DNA from: Scylla paramamosain
Lineage: Eukaryota; Arthropoda; Malacostraca; Decapoda; Portunidae
DNA: 64,000 nucleotides
Direction: 5' to 3'
Assembly: GCF_035594125.1 (NCBI RefSeq)
Contig: NC_087168.1
Coordinates: 7,680,650 to 7,744,649, forward strand
Shown in pieces: positions 54,100-63,720 of this stretch; position 1 is the first letter of the stretch; every line of letters begins with the position of its first letter. The notes beneath the pieces were generated by a model that was not told the origin of the DNA, ran no database searches, and saw only the letters and a program-made list of their open reading frames with translations. Position numbers and translations under genes: made by a program.

Positions 54100-54438
54100 G
54101 TAGGCATACCTGGTCATATTTGAAAACAATTTATGAAAGAAGAAAATCATAACAGTGAATACAACAGCAATACTATTGTTCATTAATAATTAGATTGACA
54201 AACTGAGAGAACTGAGAGGTGGGGGATAGCTGGGAAAACACAAAGTGGTTTGGTTAGCAAATTTCTTCAATCTCATTTTTGTCTACAAAGTGTCTGACTG
54301 TAAACATTTACAGGTGAAGGGTTTCCCCGGACTATTCACTGACTCCTTTTATTTGTCTTTGACAGCCCCCAACACCAAGCCCTTTCACAGTTTTTTTTTT
54401 TTTTCGTGTCTTTGTAATATGTAATGATTTTTCCACAG

Positions 54439-55416
54439 AAGCTGTCCACATGAAGCCAGCCTCACAGAAGCCACAGGTCACAACCTCTCAAGATAAGGTA
54501 GCTTCTGCTCCTTCACAGGTTGTACTTCCAACACCTCCTCCTAAGGTGTCTTTGGATATGCGGTCCACCAGAACCCATGGGATGATGGAGTGCAGTGCAA
54601 CAAAAGATTCGGTATCCAGCAAGACATCCAAGTCATCTGACAACAGTGATGGCAGTGGCCAGCATGACAGGAGACATCATGACACGCCTTACCAAAAAAG
54701 AAACCATGATCGAGGTGACAATCTTGACCACCATGACAGGAGACACCATGACACACCTCACCGAAGAAGAAGCCATGACCAAGGTGACAGTCCCGACCAC
54801 CATGACACACCTCACCGAAGAGGAAGCCATGACCAAGGTGACAGGAGACACCATGACACACCTCACCGAAGAGGAAGCCATGACCAAGGTGACAGGAGAC
54901 ACCATGACACACCTCACCGAAGAAGAAGCCATGACCAAGGTGACAGGAGACATCATGACACACCATACCGAAGAAGAAGCCATGACCAAGGTGACAGTCC
55001 CAACCACCTATCTTACTATAGTGACAGTCCCGACCAGCATGACAAGAGGCACCATGACACATCTTACCGAAGAAGAAGCCATGACCAAGGTGACAGTCCC
55101 GACCACCTATCTTACTATAGTGACAGTCCCGACCAGCATGACAAGAGGCACCATGACACACTTTACCGAAGAAGAAGCCATGACCAAGGTGACAGGAGAC
55201 AGCTTGACACACCTGACCGAAGTGATAGCCCTGGCCAGCAGGAGAGGAGATATGAAAAACACTATCAAAATAGAAGTCATGACCACTATGACTGGGACAA
55301 TAGACGTGATAGACACAACCAGAGAGGCAACAAGAGCAGGTGTGACCCTTGTAATGACAATCAAAAGAATCACAAAGGTAGCCAGGAAGATGCTGAATCC
55401 AGCTTCCCTCTAACTA
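54439..55416 (+). CDS. DUF4806-domain gene, exon B (coding minisatellite)
   Basis: The acceptor ttccacag and donor gtaagt (55417) bound 978 nt, phase 1 to phase 1. The exon starts EAVHMKPASQKPQ; from ~54660 to ~55215 it is a tandem array of a 17-residue unit (RRHHDTPHRRGSHDQGD) with two longer units that include SPDHLSYYSDSPDQHDK. The Arg/His/Asp-rich array should be disordered and highly charged, reminiscent of RS-like nuclear proteins. No stop is present. Two other frames are also open across the array because of its 51-bp (multiple of 3) period. Confidence 0.65.
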
Positions 55417-55561
55417 GTAAGTTCTAATCCTTATCACTATGAGGAATTGTATGTAGTGATTAGTACCCAAAATGACAAAGTTGAACATAACAATATTAAG
55501 TACATAGACCTAGTTGATATACCCTGGAACATTATTGCACTGTTATATTCATTACGTATTA

Positions 55562-55991
55562 GGCTCCGTCCACACTAGCGGGTAAATCCCTCCGGGCACA
55601 CAGAAGCTTACGTCCACGTGGCAATGCCTGCCTGCCTAGGCCCCTTGAGCCCCAGTCAAGAGACGAGCACCCGTGCAGTCAGGCAGAGGATCTCTTTAAT
55701 CTGATGAAGACTGCGGTACGACAACATGAGACCACTGATTCTAGCCGGATGGAGGGGTAGACATGACCATCTGGTGTAGCCGTATGTACTTCCCTGGCAA
55801 ACTGACAGCCATGGATCCAAAGCTCCCAATGTACCTTGTATGTCTGGCAGTGGTGTACTGCCAGGTGCAACGGGCTATGCCCGATGAAATTCCTCATCTT
55901 CTGTCACAGGCAGTTTACTCGTCTTTTGCAAAAGTGGAGAAAATGTCGGCGGGCAAACAACTTGCTTTTGCCCGCTAGAGTGGATGGAGCC
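55562..55991. mobile_element. Harbinger/PIF-like MITE
   Basis: The terminal inverted repeats GGCTCCGTCCACACTAGCGG and GGCTCCATCCACTCTAGCGG (inverted) are flanked by TTA on both sides (55559-55561, 55992-55994). A TTA/TWA duplication is typical of PIF/Harbinger. It is 430 bp, with no transposase. It lies in the intron between DUF4806 exons B and C. Confidence 0.75.
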
Positions 55992-56078
55992 TTATATTGC
56001 ATGGCATAGTAGGTAGTTTCCCACAACCATTTTCAGTTTCTCAGTTTTCTAAATATTTAACCCAACTGTCCTTTATAT

Positions 56079-56640
56079 ATATGTTTTTTTTTTTTTTTTT
56101 TTTTTCACATCTTGGCCACTACGCTTGTTAATGACACTGGCCTATAGTTTAACGGATCCTCTTTACTGCCACCTTTAAAATTGGTTTGATGGTTGCCCTC
56201 TTCCAATCCACTGGTATTTTCCCGGCCCTGTGCCAGTGAGACATATCAAGTTACTCAATTTACCCGCTAATTGTTGTATGCACTCTTTTAGCACCCAATT
56301 TGATACCCCATTTGGCCCTCCTCACTTTCTTGCATCCAGTTCCTCCAATAGTTTTATAATTTCCTCTGTTAATGTTTGTACCCTTTCCAGTGCCCTTCCA
56401 GCCACTGACACTGTATCTATCTCAGCAAACTCCCTCTCCCTTGTGAACACACTTTAGAAACATTTATTTAATACTTCTACTACCTCATTAATATTACCAA
56501 ACATTTCACCATTCACTTTAACTTTCAGAATCTCATCTCTATTTTTCAGTTTCTTATTTAAAAACTCATAATCACTTATCTACAATATTTTTCTCAAACT
56601 TCTTTTTTTCCTGCCTTCTTATTTTGACATATTAATCTCT
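56079..56640 (-). mobile_element. Non-LTR RT fragment ending in poly(A), minus strand
   Basis: The minus strand encodes PVDWKRATIKPILKGGSKED, PLNYRPVSLTSVVAKM and, upstream, GGPNGVSNWVLKEC, a CR1/Rex-like RT N-terminal block. It ends immediately after VVAKM in a ~25-nt A-run (T-run 56079-56105), well before RT motif A, so the copy is 3'-truncated yet polyadenylated. Intronic in the DUF4806 gene. Confidence 0.75.
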
Positions 56641-56837
56641 CTTCCTTTTGTACTCATTCCATAAATCTCCACTACTGTTCCTTGTCCATTTATGCTATGC
56701 CCACTCCTTAACTTGCATGGCTTCTGCACACTTTGTTATACCACTCTTCTCTTGATGTGTGTGTGTGTGTATTTTATTTTTCTTGTAATTGGGAAGTTAT
56801 TTAGCATCCTCAGTTATGTATTATTTTTTTCTTATAG

Positions 56838-57260
56838 AATTTCAGAAGCGAGTGTTACAACTTCTGCTGGACATCAGGAAAACTGTTTCGGATACGAGCA
56901 CATGTGGTGGTAAACCAGCTGACACAGCTTGTACTCTTACAATCAAACGGAATAATTCCCTGGAAGAAGTGCAGAATCTAGAGGATGAATTGGTTAATCC
57001 CAGTGTGCAACCAGTGCGTCCGCATAGGTGGCTATAATAAGAGAGATATGGTCTCTAATTTGATGTGCAGGTTTATGACCAAAAACCTCATGTGTCAGTA
57101 TAACATGCTTGGGCAGAGAGGCAAGTTGTCTTTTAGAAAAACAAAGTTATACAATGTGATTCAGGAGAGCGTGCTTAAAAAGTTCTCAGATTCAAATGTG
57201 ACAGAAATACAAACGATAGTTGCAGCAAAATTGCGTAATGCTCCAAAATTGAAAAATTAA
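56838..57260 (+). CDS. DUF4806-domain gene, last exon (frameshifted)
   Basis: The acceptor cttatag opens an exon that continues exon B in phase (A|AA). The first frame reads FQKRVLQLLLDIRKTVSD and LEEVQNLEDELVNPSVQ and stops at 57037. The second frame picks up from ~57010 with CVRIGGYNKRDMVSNLMCRF, MTKNLMCQYNMLGQRGK, LYNVIQESVLKKF and IVAAKLRNAPKLKN, ending at TAA 57258-57260. Together they match the DUF4806 pattern (LEELE-L; IGG-N-RD; GKKAF--LKL-NVI). A one-base frame difference near 57005-57025 breaks it: a pseudogenising indel or a sequence error. The function of DUF4806 is unknown. Confidence 0.65.
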
Positions 57261-57399
57261 AATTAGCTGATGTAAAATGGTACTTACAATCAGTTAAGAT
57301 CTGCAAGAATGTTAAAACAAACCAATCTTTGTCTCATGCATGACCTTGGTGAAGTAAAGTATTTTCATACCAAGATGAACTGCAATAGCGCAGTGAAAA

Positions 57400-57558
57400 A
57401 TCTAGTCATACCCACTGCCACCAGGAGTCTAACCCGGGTCTCTTGAGTGAGAGCCAGACAGCAAGACCACTACACCACTGTGGTGTAGGGGTCTTGCTGC
57501 CTGGCTCTCACTCAAGAGACCCGGGTTCGACTTCTGGTGGCAGTGGGTATGACTAGAT
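57400..57558. repeat. tRNA-Glu-like palindrome
   Basis: Arms 57400-57478 and 57480-57558 are inverted copies of each other (79 bp, ~4 mismatches) with a one-base centre. The right arm reads tRNA-like: ggtgtaggggtc (A box-like), ggctctcactc with CTC at anticodon position, and cccgggttcgacttc (B box-like). No acceptor stem is evident, so it is tRNA-derived rather than a functional tRNA. Confidence 0.75.
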
Positions 57559-57772
57559 AAAGTATTTTCATTTTGTATGTTACTAAAAAAATGCTGGTAA
57601 ATTTATCTCATGACTGATTGTACACAGATGACCTTATATATTGTAACTATGTGTACATTTCCCTTCCTCTCCCCTCTCTCTCTCTCTTAAAGAAGCTCTT
57701 TTTCTATCAGAATGACAAAATTTATTGATGTGTAAACAGTATAAGGGGGGATGTTAGAGAAGCTTAAGAATG

Positions 57773-57869
57773 AAAGAACCAGGACCGCCGAGAACCGAAC
57801 CTCAGACAAGCTGTTCCCGCCACCACGCTAACCTGGTCCTGGTTCTTTCAACTTGTCGTTATGGGATTC
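57773..57869 (-). mobile_element. Short tRNA-like retroposon with 13-bp duplication
   Basis: 97 bp flanked by the exact direct repeat AAGCTTAAGAATG (57760-57772, 57870-57882). On the minus strand it holds ggttagcgtggtggcggg (A box-like) and gaggttcggttctcgg (B box-like), bracketed by the inverted words gaaagaaccaggacc / ggtcctggttctttc. The long duplication suggests target-primed insertion (SINE-like), but there is no A-rich tail. Confidence 0.65.
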
Positions 57870-57882
57870 AAGCTTAAGAATG

Positions 57883-59041
57883 GTTTTAAGATGTGGAGAG
57901 AGACTTACTGCTGTAAAATTTGAACCGATTGGGATATTACCTCATGATATTTATGTGAGATGATATTAATGATCTCAGATTATAAAAGCAAACTAGTATT
58001 ATTAACAGTGATTTATTTTGTAATTTAGTAATAGATATAACATTTTAATTTATAATTTTGCTTTTGCCTACCACTTAGGTTCCCATGTATTTTTACGTAA
58101 ATGAAAAAGTATGGAGCTACACAAGTATCAATTCACAAAATGCTTAATTTCATTGACAACTGTGGTCTGTATTGTTTTAAGCATATTGTGTACTTGTGGC
58201 AGGCCTGGTATTCTTTGCATATATTCCCCCTGGGGCTACATAGATACTAGAATGTAGCCCTCTCCATGTCGACTGTGTGCCGTAAGAGGCGACTGATTCT
58301 GGCCCTGGGTGGGGATCTCTTTTACTAGCCCATAGCAGGTCTTTTTACCGCTTGACATATTTTCCCTTCTCATTTCCCTTTGCTTTCTGTCCATTTTCTT
58401 TTACGTTCTCTTACTTTTCCGAGTGGTGGGCTGACTCTTTGTCAGAGTGAGGGTTGGTGTCCTTTACTTCCCATAGCCATTTCTGTCTTTCCCTTGTTCT
58501 ATATACCTCTACTGTTTAGGGTGACACTAGGCTGGGGATCTGCCCATTCTTCTCTACCTTTTATAGTCCCACTTGTGGCACATGCCCAGGGATAATACTA
58601 GGCACAAGTGCCATGGGAACCCATTTATTGAGTCGTGGCCCGGGATGGCGGATGGTCACCCTCACAGTTCAAGGGTGGTTTCTGCTGTTCTGGACCATGG
58701 CATGGGGAGGTAATGCATAGGAGCAGGTGTCAGGCTATGGATGGATTGTGGCTAAACAAAGTTTTAATTTTTTGTATTACTGGGATCATCCATTTATATA
58801 TTGCAGTTATTCTTCATTCAAGTCAGATATCTTGAAAGCCTTTATATATAAAAATGCAAGCACTAACTTTTTTTTTTTTTCATAAAATATGGAAATTATT
58901 TTGGTTTTGATATTTTTACAAGGATGAAGATTATTAAATTTATGAAAAAGTGTAAGACTGAAGAATATATATATACACACTTTCTGTATTACTTGTATTT
59001 TTTACATGCCTACCTTGTATTCTGAAATTGCACAGTACTGT
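57883..59041. other. Spacer, no gene recognised
   Basis: The segment 58200-58740 is GC-richer, with words such as tgtgccgtaagaggcgactg that recall 3' UTRs of arthropod non-LTR elements, but I cannot assign it. ORFs at 58380-58835 have no recognisable domain. Confidence 0.35.
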
Positions 59042-59261
59042 GGTTGCATTCAACAAGTGTGAAGGCTGCATTATCGTGCTCTACCAGCCTGCCTGTCAAC
59101 AATGTGCGGTCTCGTAAAAGATATGTTTCTGTTTATAATAGCCTATTCGACTATAGCTTACGTAAATGATACAGAAACATATACTGAGAGACTGGATGCA
59201 CTGATGACATGCAGATTACCAGAGCACGATAATGCAGCCTTCAAACTTGTTGGAATCAACT
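59042..59261. mobile_element. Foldback (MITE-like) element
   Basis: Arms 59042-59083 and 59220-59261 are inverted copies over ~40 bp (agagcacgataatgcagcct and its complement, about 3-4 mismatches). An inner inverted pair, atatgtttctgt / acagaaacatat, lies at ~59123-59182. No clear flanking duplication was found. Confidence 0.65.
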
Positions 59262-59314
59262 ACAAAAGCTCAGATAATTCACGGATAAATAAACACATGG
59301 ATTATTCCACCAGA

Positions 59315-59470
59315 TATTACCGTGTATTACACGTGAATTTGTACACGTGTATTCCACGTGTTCATTTTCACGTGAATTCGATTTTGCATTTTCCATCAAA
59401 TATCCATGAGTAATCCACGTGCAGGATCCACGTGTATTCCACGTGAATTACGTGACATTTGCCCACTGGG
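59315..59470. repeat. CACGTG-rich repeat cluster
   Basis: Seven CACGTG words, plus near matches (ccgtg, tacgtg), occur in ~140 bp in the context ccacgtgtattccacgtgaa. The cluster ends in tttgcccactggg. Probably a MITE with self-complementary subrepeats. Confidence 0.6.
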
Positions 59471-59472
59471 GT

Positions 59473-60735
59473 GTGTTCCTTTATACACATAACGTAGTTG
59501 TTATGAGTGAATCGGCAGATGAGCTTCAAAGTCTGTTGGATGTAGTGGATGGCTATGGTAAAGACTTTGGAGTAAGGTTTAGCAGTGAGAAAAGCAAAGT
59601 AATGATTGTGAATAGGTCAGAGGATGAAAGTAATGTGGTATGGAGACTTGGAGAGAATGAGTTGAGACAGGTGCAAGAATACAAGTACTTAGGGATGTGG
59701 ATGAGTCCTAGTGGGTGCGCAAAGGCAAAGAATGAAAAGATAAGTATGGTAAACCAGTGGGTAGGTCGATTGGGAAGCGCGGCAAGGATGAGAGCAAGTA
59801 AGTATGATGTGTTGAGAGAAGTGTGGAAGAGTGTGGCTGTGCCATGTATAATGTATGGTATGGATGTGATTGCATGGAATGAAAGTGAAATTGATAAGTT
59901 GGGAGAGGGCCAGAATAGAGTAGCAAGGATGGCACTGAGTGCACCGAGGTGCACAGCAGTTGAAGCCTTGAGAGGTGACATGGGATGGAGCACCTTCAGA
60001 GAAAGACTGACAAAAGCCACACTTAGGTACAAGATTAGGCTTGAGAGAGTGGATGATGCAAGAATAGCAAGGAAGGTGTACCTGTGGAATGAAAGTGGAA
60101 GCAAATGGAGGAAGAGATGCATCAGAATGACAGACAGGAAAGGATTGCAAGTTGTGTGGGCGATAAGAATGGCTGGTAGGAATCAAAATGAGCGTGAATG
60201 GGTGGTAACAAGAGGAGGCAGAGTGGGAGCCGAATGGGATGTGAGAAAATGGAAGAATGAGATAGACAAAGAAGTGAAATGTGTGGGACTGAATGAATGG
60301 AAGAATGAGATGGAAAGAAAGAAGATCCTGGAATGGTACAAGGAGAAAGAGGCCCCGAGGTATGAAAGGTGGTATGATGGAAGCCTGGGTGGTGATCTTC
60401 TCGTCCGAGCGAGGGCACAGTGTATGGATGTGAATGCAAGGAGTTACAGGTGGTCTGAGTCCCGCAGCAAAGTGTGCCAGATGTGTGACATTGGAGAGGA
60501 TGAGACGGTGGAACATGTGGTGCTGGAGTGTGTGAAGTATGCCAGAGACAGGAATGAGATGATGCAAGTGATACTGACTGAGTTAGGGCATGATAGGAAT
60601 GAAAGAGTGGCGAAGACGGGAAAAGAGTGGATGGTGTTGTTGCTGGGACTGTGTAGAGAGGCGAATGAAAGGATGATTGAGGCGGTGAAAGAGTTTCTGG
60701 AGAGAATGTGGCGTGCCAGGTGTATGAACAATTAG
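59473..60735 (+). CDS. CR1-D ORF2 C-terminal portion, open frame
   Basis: The frame is open from upstream (59419) to TAG at 60733. It contains NVVVMSESADELQ (motif C region; the usual LYADD is lost in tHN), FGVRFSSEKSKVMIVN, EYKYLGMWMSPSG, the thumb, and a C-terminal knuckle CQMCDIGEDETVEHVVLEC followed by a helical tail. The endonuclease and most of the RT are missing, so it cannot be active alone. The clean frame indicates a young copy. Confidence 0.75.
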   Translation: MFLYTHNVVVMSESADELQSLLDVVDGYGKDFGVRFSSEKSKVMIVNRSEDESNVVWRLGENELRQVQEYKYLGMWMSPSGCAKAKNEKISMVNQWVGRLGSAARMRASKYDVLREVWKSVAVPCIMYGMDVIAWNESEIDKLGEGQNRVARMALSAPRCTAVEALRGDMGWSTFRERLTKATLRYKIRLERVDDARIARKVYLWNESGSKWRKRCIRMTDRKGLQVVWAIRMAGRNQNEREWVVTRGGRVGAEWDVRKWKNEIDKEVKCVGLNEWKNEMERKKILEWYKEKEAPRYERWYDGSLGGDLLVRARAQCMDVNARSYRWSESRSKVCQMCDIGEDETVEHVVLECVKYARDRNEMMQVILTELGHDRNERVAKTGKEWMVLLLGLCREANERMIEAVKEFLERMWRARCMNN

Positions 60736-60857
60736 GATATAGGATGCTGTTCGTTTCTCTTTTTTTTCCCCTTTCTACAGGAGTTGCAGATCCAAAGGCC
60801 TGGTTCAGGAGTGATCCTGTGCCACCTGTACCATCAAGATCAAGATCAAGATCAAGT
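59473..60857 (+). mobile_element. CR1-like copy D, 5'-truncated
   Basis: Starts near RT motif C and ends in (ATCAAG)n. Its truncation point is within a few bases of that of copy B. It is the first unit of a head-to-tail array with copies E, F and G. Confidence 0.85.
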
Positions 60858-61745
60858 GCCTTGAGAGGTGACGTGGGATGGAGCACCTTCAGAGAAAGAC
60901 TGACAAAATCCACACTTAGGTACAAGATTAGGCTTGAGAGAATGGATGATGCAAGAATAGCAAGGAAGGTGTACCTGTGGAATGAAAGTGGAAGCAAATG
61001 GAGGAAGAGATGCATGAGAATGACAGACAGGAAAGGATTGCAAGTTGTGCGGGCGATAAGAATGGCTGGTAGGAATCAAAATGAGCGTGAATGGGTGGTA
61101 ACAAGAGGAGGCAGAGTGGGAGCCGAATGGGATGTGAGAAAATGGAAGAATGAGATAGACAAAGAAGTGAAATGTGTGGGACTGAATGAATGGAAGAATG
61201 AGATGGAAAGAAAGAAGACCCTGGAATGGTACAAGGAGAAAGAGGCACCGAGGTATGAAAGGTGGTATGATGGAAGCCTGGATGGTGATCTTCTCGTCCG
61301 AGCGAGGGCACAGTGTATGGATGTGAATGCAAGGAGTTACAGGTGGTCTGAGTCCCACAGCAAAGTGTGCCAGATGTGTGACATGGGAGAGGATGAGACG
61401 GTGGAACATGTGGTGCTGGAGTGTGTGAAGTATGCCAGAGACAGGAATGAGATGATGCAAGTGATACTGACTGAGTTAGGGCATGATAGGAATGAAAGAG
61501 TGGAGAATACAGGAAAAGAGTGGATGGTGTTGTTGCTGGGACTGTGTAGAGAGGCGAATGAAAGGATGATTGAGGCGGTGAAAGAGTTTCTGGAGAGAAT
61601 GTGGCGTGCCAGGTGTATGAACAATTAGGATATAGGATGCTGTTCGTTTCTCTTTTTTTTCCCCCTTTCTACAGGAGTTGCCGATCCAAAGGCCTGGCTC
61701 AGGAGTGATCCTGTGCCACCTGTACCATCAAGATCAAGATCAAGT
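60858..61745 (+). mobile_element. CR1-like copy E (888-bp tandem unit)
   Basis: Starts gccttgagaggtgacg right after the tail of copy D and ends in ATCAAG repeats. It is nearly identical to copy F with the same start point. The open frame 60858-61628 encodes the ORF2 C-terminus, including CQMCDMGEDETVEHVVLEC. Confidence 0.88.
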
Positions 61746-62637
61746 GCCTTGAGAGGTGACATGGGATGGAGCACCTTCAGAGAAAGACTGACAAAAGCCA
61801 CACTTAGGTACAAGATTAGGCTTGAGAGAATGGATGATGCAAGAATAGCAAGGAAGGTGTACCTGTGGAATGAAAGTGGAAGCAAATGGAGGAAGAGATG
61901 CATGAGAATGACAGACAGGAATGGATTGCAAGTTGTGTGGGCGATAAGAATGGCTGGTAGGAATCAAAATGAGCGTGAATGGGTGGTAACAAGGGGAGGC
62001 AGAGTGGGAGCCGAATGGGATGTGAGAAAATGGAAGAATGAGATAGACAAAGAAGTGAAATGTGTGGGATTGAATGAATTGAAGAATGAGATGAAAAGAA
62101 AGAAGACCTTGGAATGGTACAAGGAGAAAGAGGCCCCGAGGTATGAAAGGTGGTATGATGCAAGCCTGGGTGGTGATCTTCTCTTCCGAGCGAGGGCACA
62201 GTGTATGGATGTGAATGCAAGGAGTTACAGGTGGTCTGAGTCCCGCAGCAAAGTGTGCCAGATGTGTGACATGGGAGAGGATGAGACGGTGGAACATGTG
62301 GTGCTGGAGTGTGTGAAGTATGCCAGAGACAGGAATGAGATGATGCAAGTGATACTGACTGAGTTAGGGCATGATAGGAATGAAAGAGTGGAGAAGACGG
62401 GAAAAGAGTGGATGGTGTTGTTGCTGGGACTGTGTAGAGAGGCGAATGAAAGGATGATTGAGGCGGTGAAAGAGTTTCTGGAGAGAATGTGGCGTGCCAG
62501 GTGTATGAACAATTAGGATAGAGGATGCTGTTCGTTTCTCTTTTTTTTTTTCTCCTTCTACATGAGTTGTCGATCCAAAGGCCTGGCTGAGGAGTGATCC
62601 TGTGCCACCTGTACCATCAAGATCAAGATCAAGATCA
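61746..62637 (+). mobile_element. CR1-like copy F (tandem unit)
   Basis: Starts at the same internal position as copy E (gccttgagaggtgaca), 888 bp further on, and ends at (ATCAAG)n at ~62618-62637. An open frame runs to TAG at 62514-62516. Copies E and F differ by scattered substitutions. Confidence 0.88.
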
Positions 62638-62717
62638 GTGGCTTTGCCTTGCTCTCTGAGTTTTCTCTGAGTTTTGTGGTTTATTTTCTCTTGCCTGTGT
62701 GCTGAAATACCCTGAAA

Positions 62718-63659
62718 ATGGTGATGAGCGGGTGTGGTTCATGCGAGGAGAGTGTGGCGAACAGGCAAAGGGCTGTGGCATGCGAGAGATGCATGGCCTG
62801 GTTCCATGTAGCCTGTGTGGGCATGAGGGAGGCCAACATGAAGGCACTGGGGTTCGAGCTTCTGGTGTTCCTCTGCAGGGAATGCCTGAGCAAGAGCCTC
62901 AATGAGTGGAGGAACCAGGATGAGGAAAAAGAAGAGAGAGTGGAGCAGAGCACCCAGACAGAAAACCTGATGAAAGAGGCAGAAGCACAGACGACGAAGA
63001 CTGAAGAGAGAAAAGACCAGCAAGAAGTGGTGGAAGTGGCCAGAACAGACAGACGCCCAAGGAAGAAGAGAATGGTAATCAAGAAAGCCCCAGTACGTGT
63101 CATTGGAGACAGCATGGTAAGGAAGACTCCCGACTTTGTGAGAAGGGAAATTGAGTGCACCAGCATGGGAGGTGCTAAGATGCAAGACGTCAAGAGGAAA
63201 GTCAAGGAAGAAGTGCAAGAAATGGAAGAGAGAAGCCTGCTAGTTATCCAAGGAGGAGGAGGAGGCAACAACTTAGTAGAGGCAGGTGCTGAAGACACAG
63301 TAAAGGAAGTGATAGAAGCAGTGAGGGCAGCAAAAGAAAAGAAGATGTGTGTGGCTGTGGTGGGGGTCCTGCGGCACCCACGGGAAGGAGTGCAGTATGA
63401 GAAGGTCAGAAGAGAAACGAACCGCAATATATGCATGGAACTCATGAAGGTCAAGATGGAATGGATGGCAGAGAAAAAAGGCAACATGAGGTTCCTGGAC
63501 ATGGATGGGATCCTCAACCAGGACAAATTCTTCGGGAGAGACAGGGTCCACCTCAACCACAACGGGAATGAGAGGCTAGGACGTCGACTGGCCGAGTGGA
63601 TGAGGGCGAGGCAGGTGTGTTGGTTGTGTGGACGACGCATGACGAGGAGGACCCACTGA
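62718..63659 (+). CDS. CR1-G ORF1: PHD finger plus SGNH-type esterase
   Basis: An intact 313-codon frame starts at ATG 62718. Residues ~6-55 form a PHD-like finger (CGSCEES...ACERCMAWFHVACVG...FLCREC). Residues 60-110 are charged and helical, with a basic patch at 111-125 (RRPRKKRMVIKK). Residues ~126-310 resemble an SGNH hydrolase: VIGDSMVR (Ser block), GGGGGNN (Asn block) and DRVHLNHNG (Asp-His block). PHD plus esterase is the described ORF1 architecture of CR1 elements, thought to act in RNA/chromatin or membrane binding. The C-terminus has WLCGRR, a possible Cys motif. Confidence 0.85.
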   Translation: MVMSGCGSCEESVANRQRAVACERCMAWFHVACVGMREANMKALGFELLVFLCRECLSKSLNEWRNQDEEKEERVEQSTQTENLMKEAEAQTTKTEERKDQQEVVEVARTDRRPRKKRMVIKKAPVRVIGDSMVRKTPDFVRREIECTSMGGAKMQDVKRKVKEEVQEMEERSLLVIQGGGGGNNLVEAGAEDTVKEVIEAVRAAKEKKMCVAVVGVLRHPREGVQYEKVRRETNRNICMELMKVKMEWMAEKKGNMRFLDMDGILNQDKFFGRDRVHLNHNGNERLGRRLAEWMRARQVCWLCGRRMTRRTH

Positions 63660-63720
63660 TGTCAGCGAACATGGAAGAAAAGAGACTAACCAGGCAAGTA
63701 AATGTGTGAAGATTGGCTGT

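Noticed and set aside
54541..55212. 223-codon minus-strand ORF (HLGHGFFFG repeats)
   Set aside because: Antisense shadow of the 51-bp coding minisatellite; the plus frame fits the flanking splice phases.
57480..57558. Functional tRNA-Glu gene
   Set aside because: No proper acceptor stem and an abnormal D-arm; the sequence is one arm of a palindrome.
60122..61015. Long minus-strand ORFs over the CR1 array (His/Ser/Pro-rich)
   Set aside because: Antisense shadows of purine-rich ORF2 coding; plus-strand frames carry the zinc knuckle and RT blocks.
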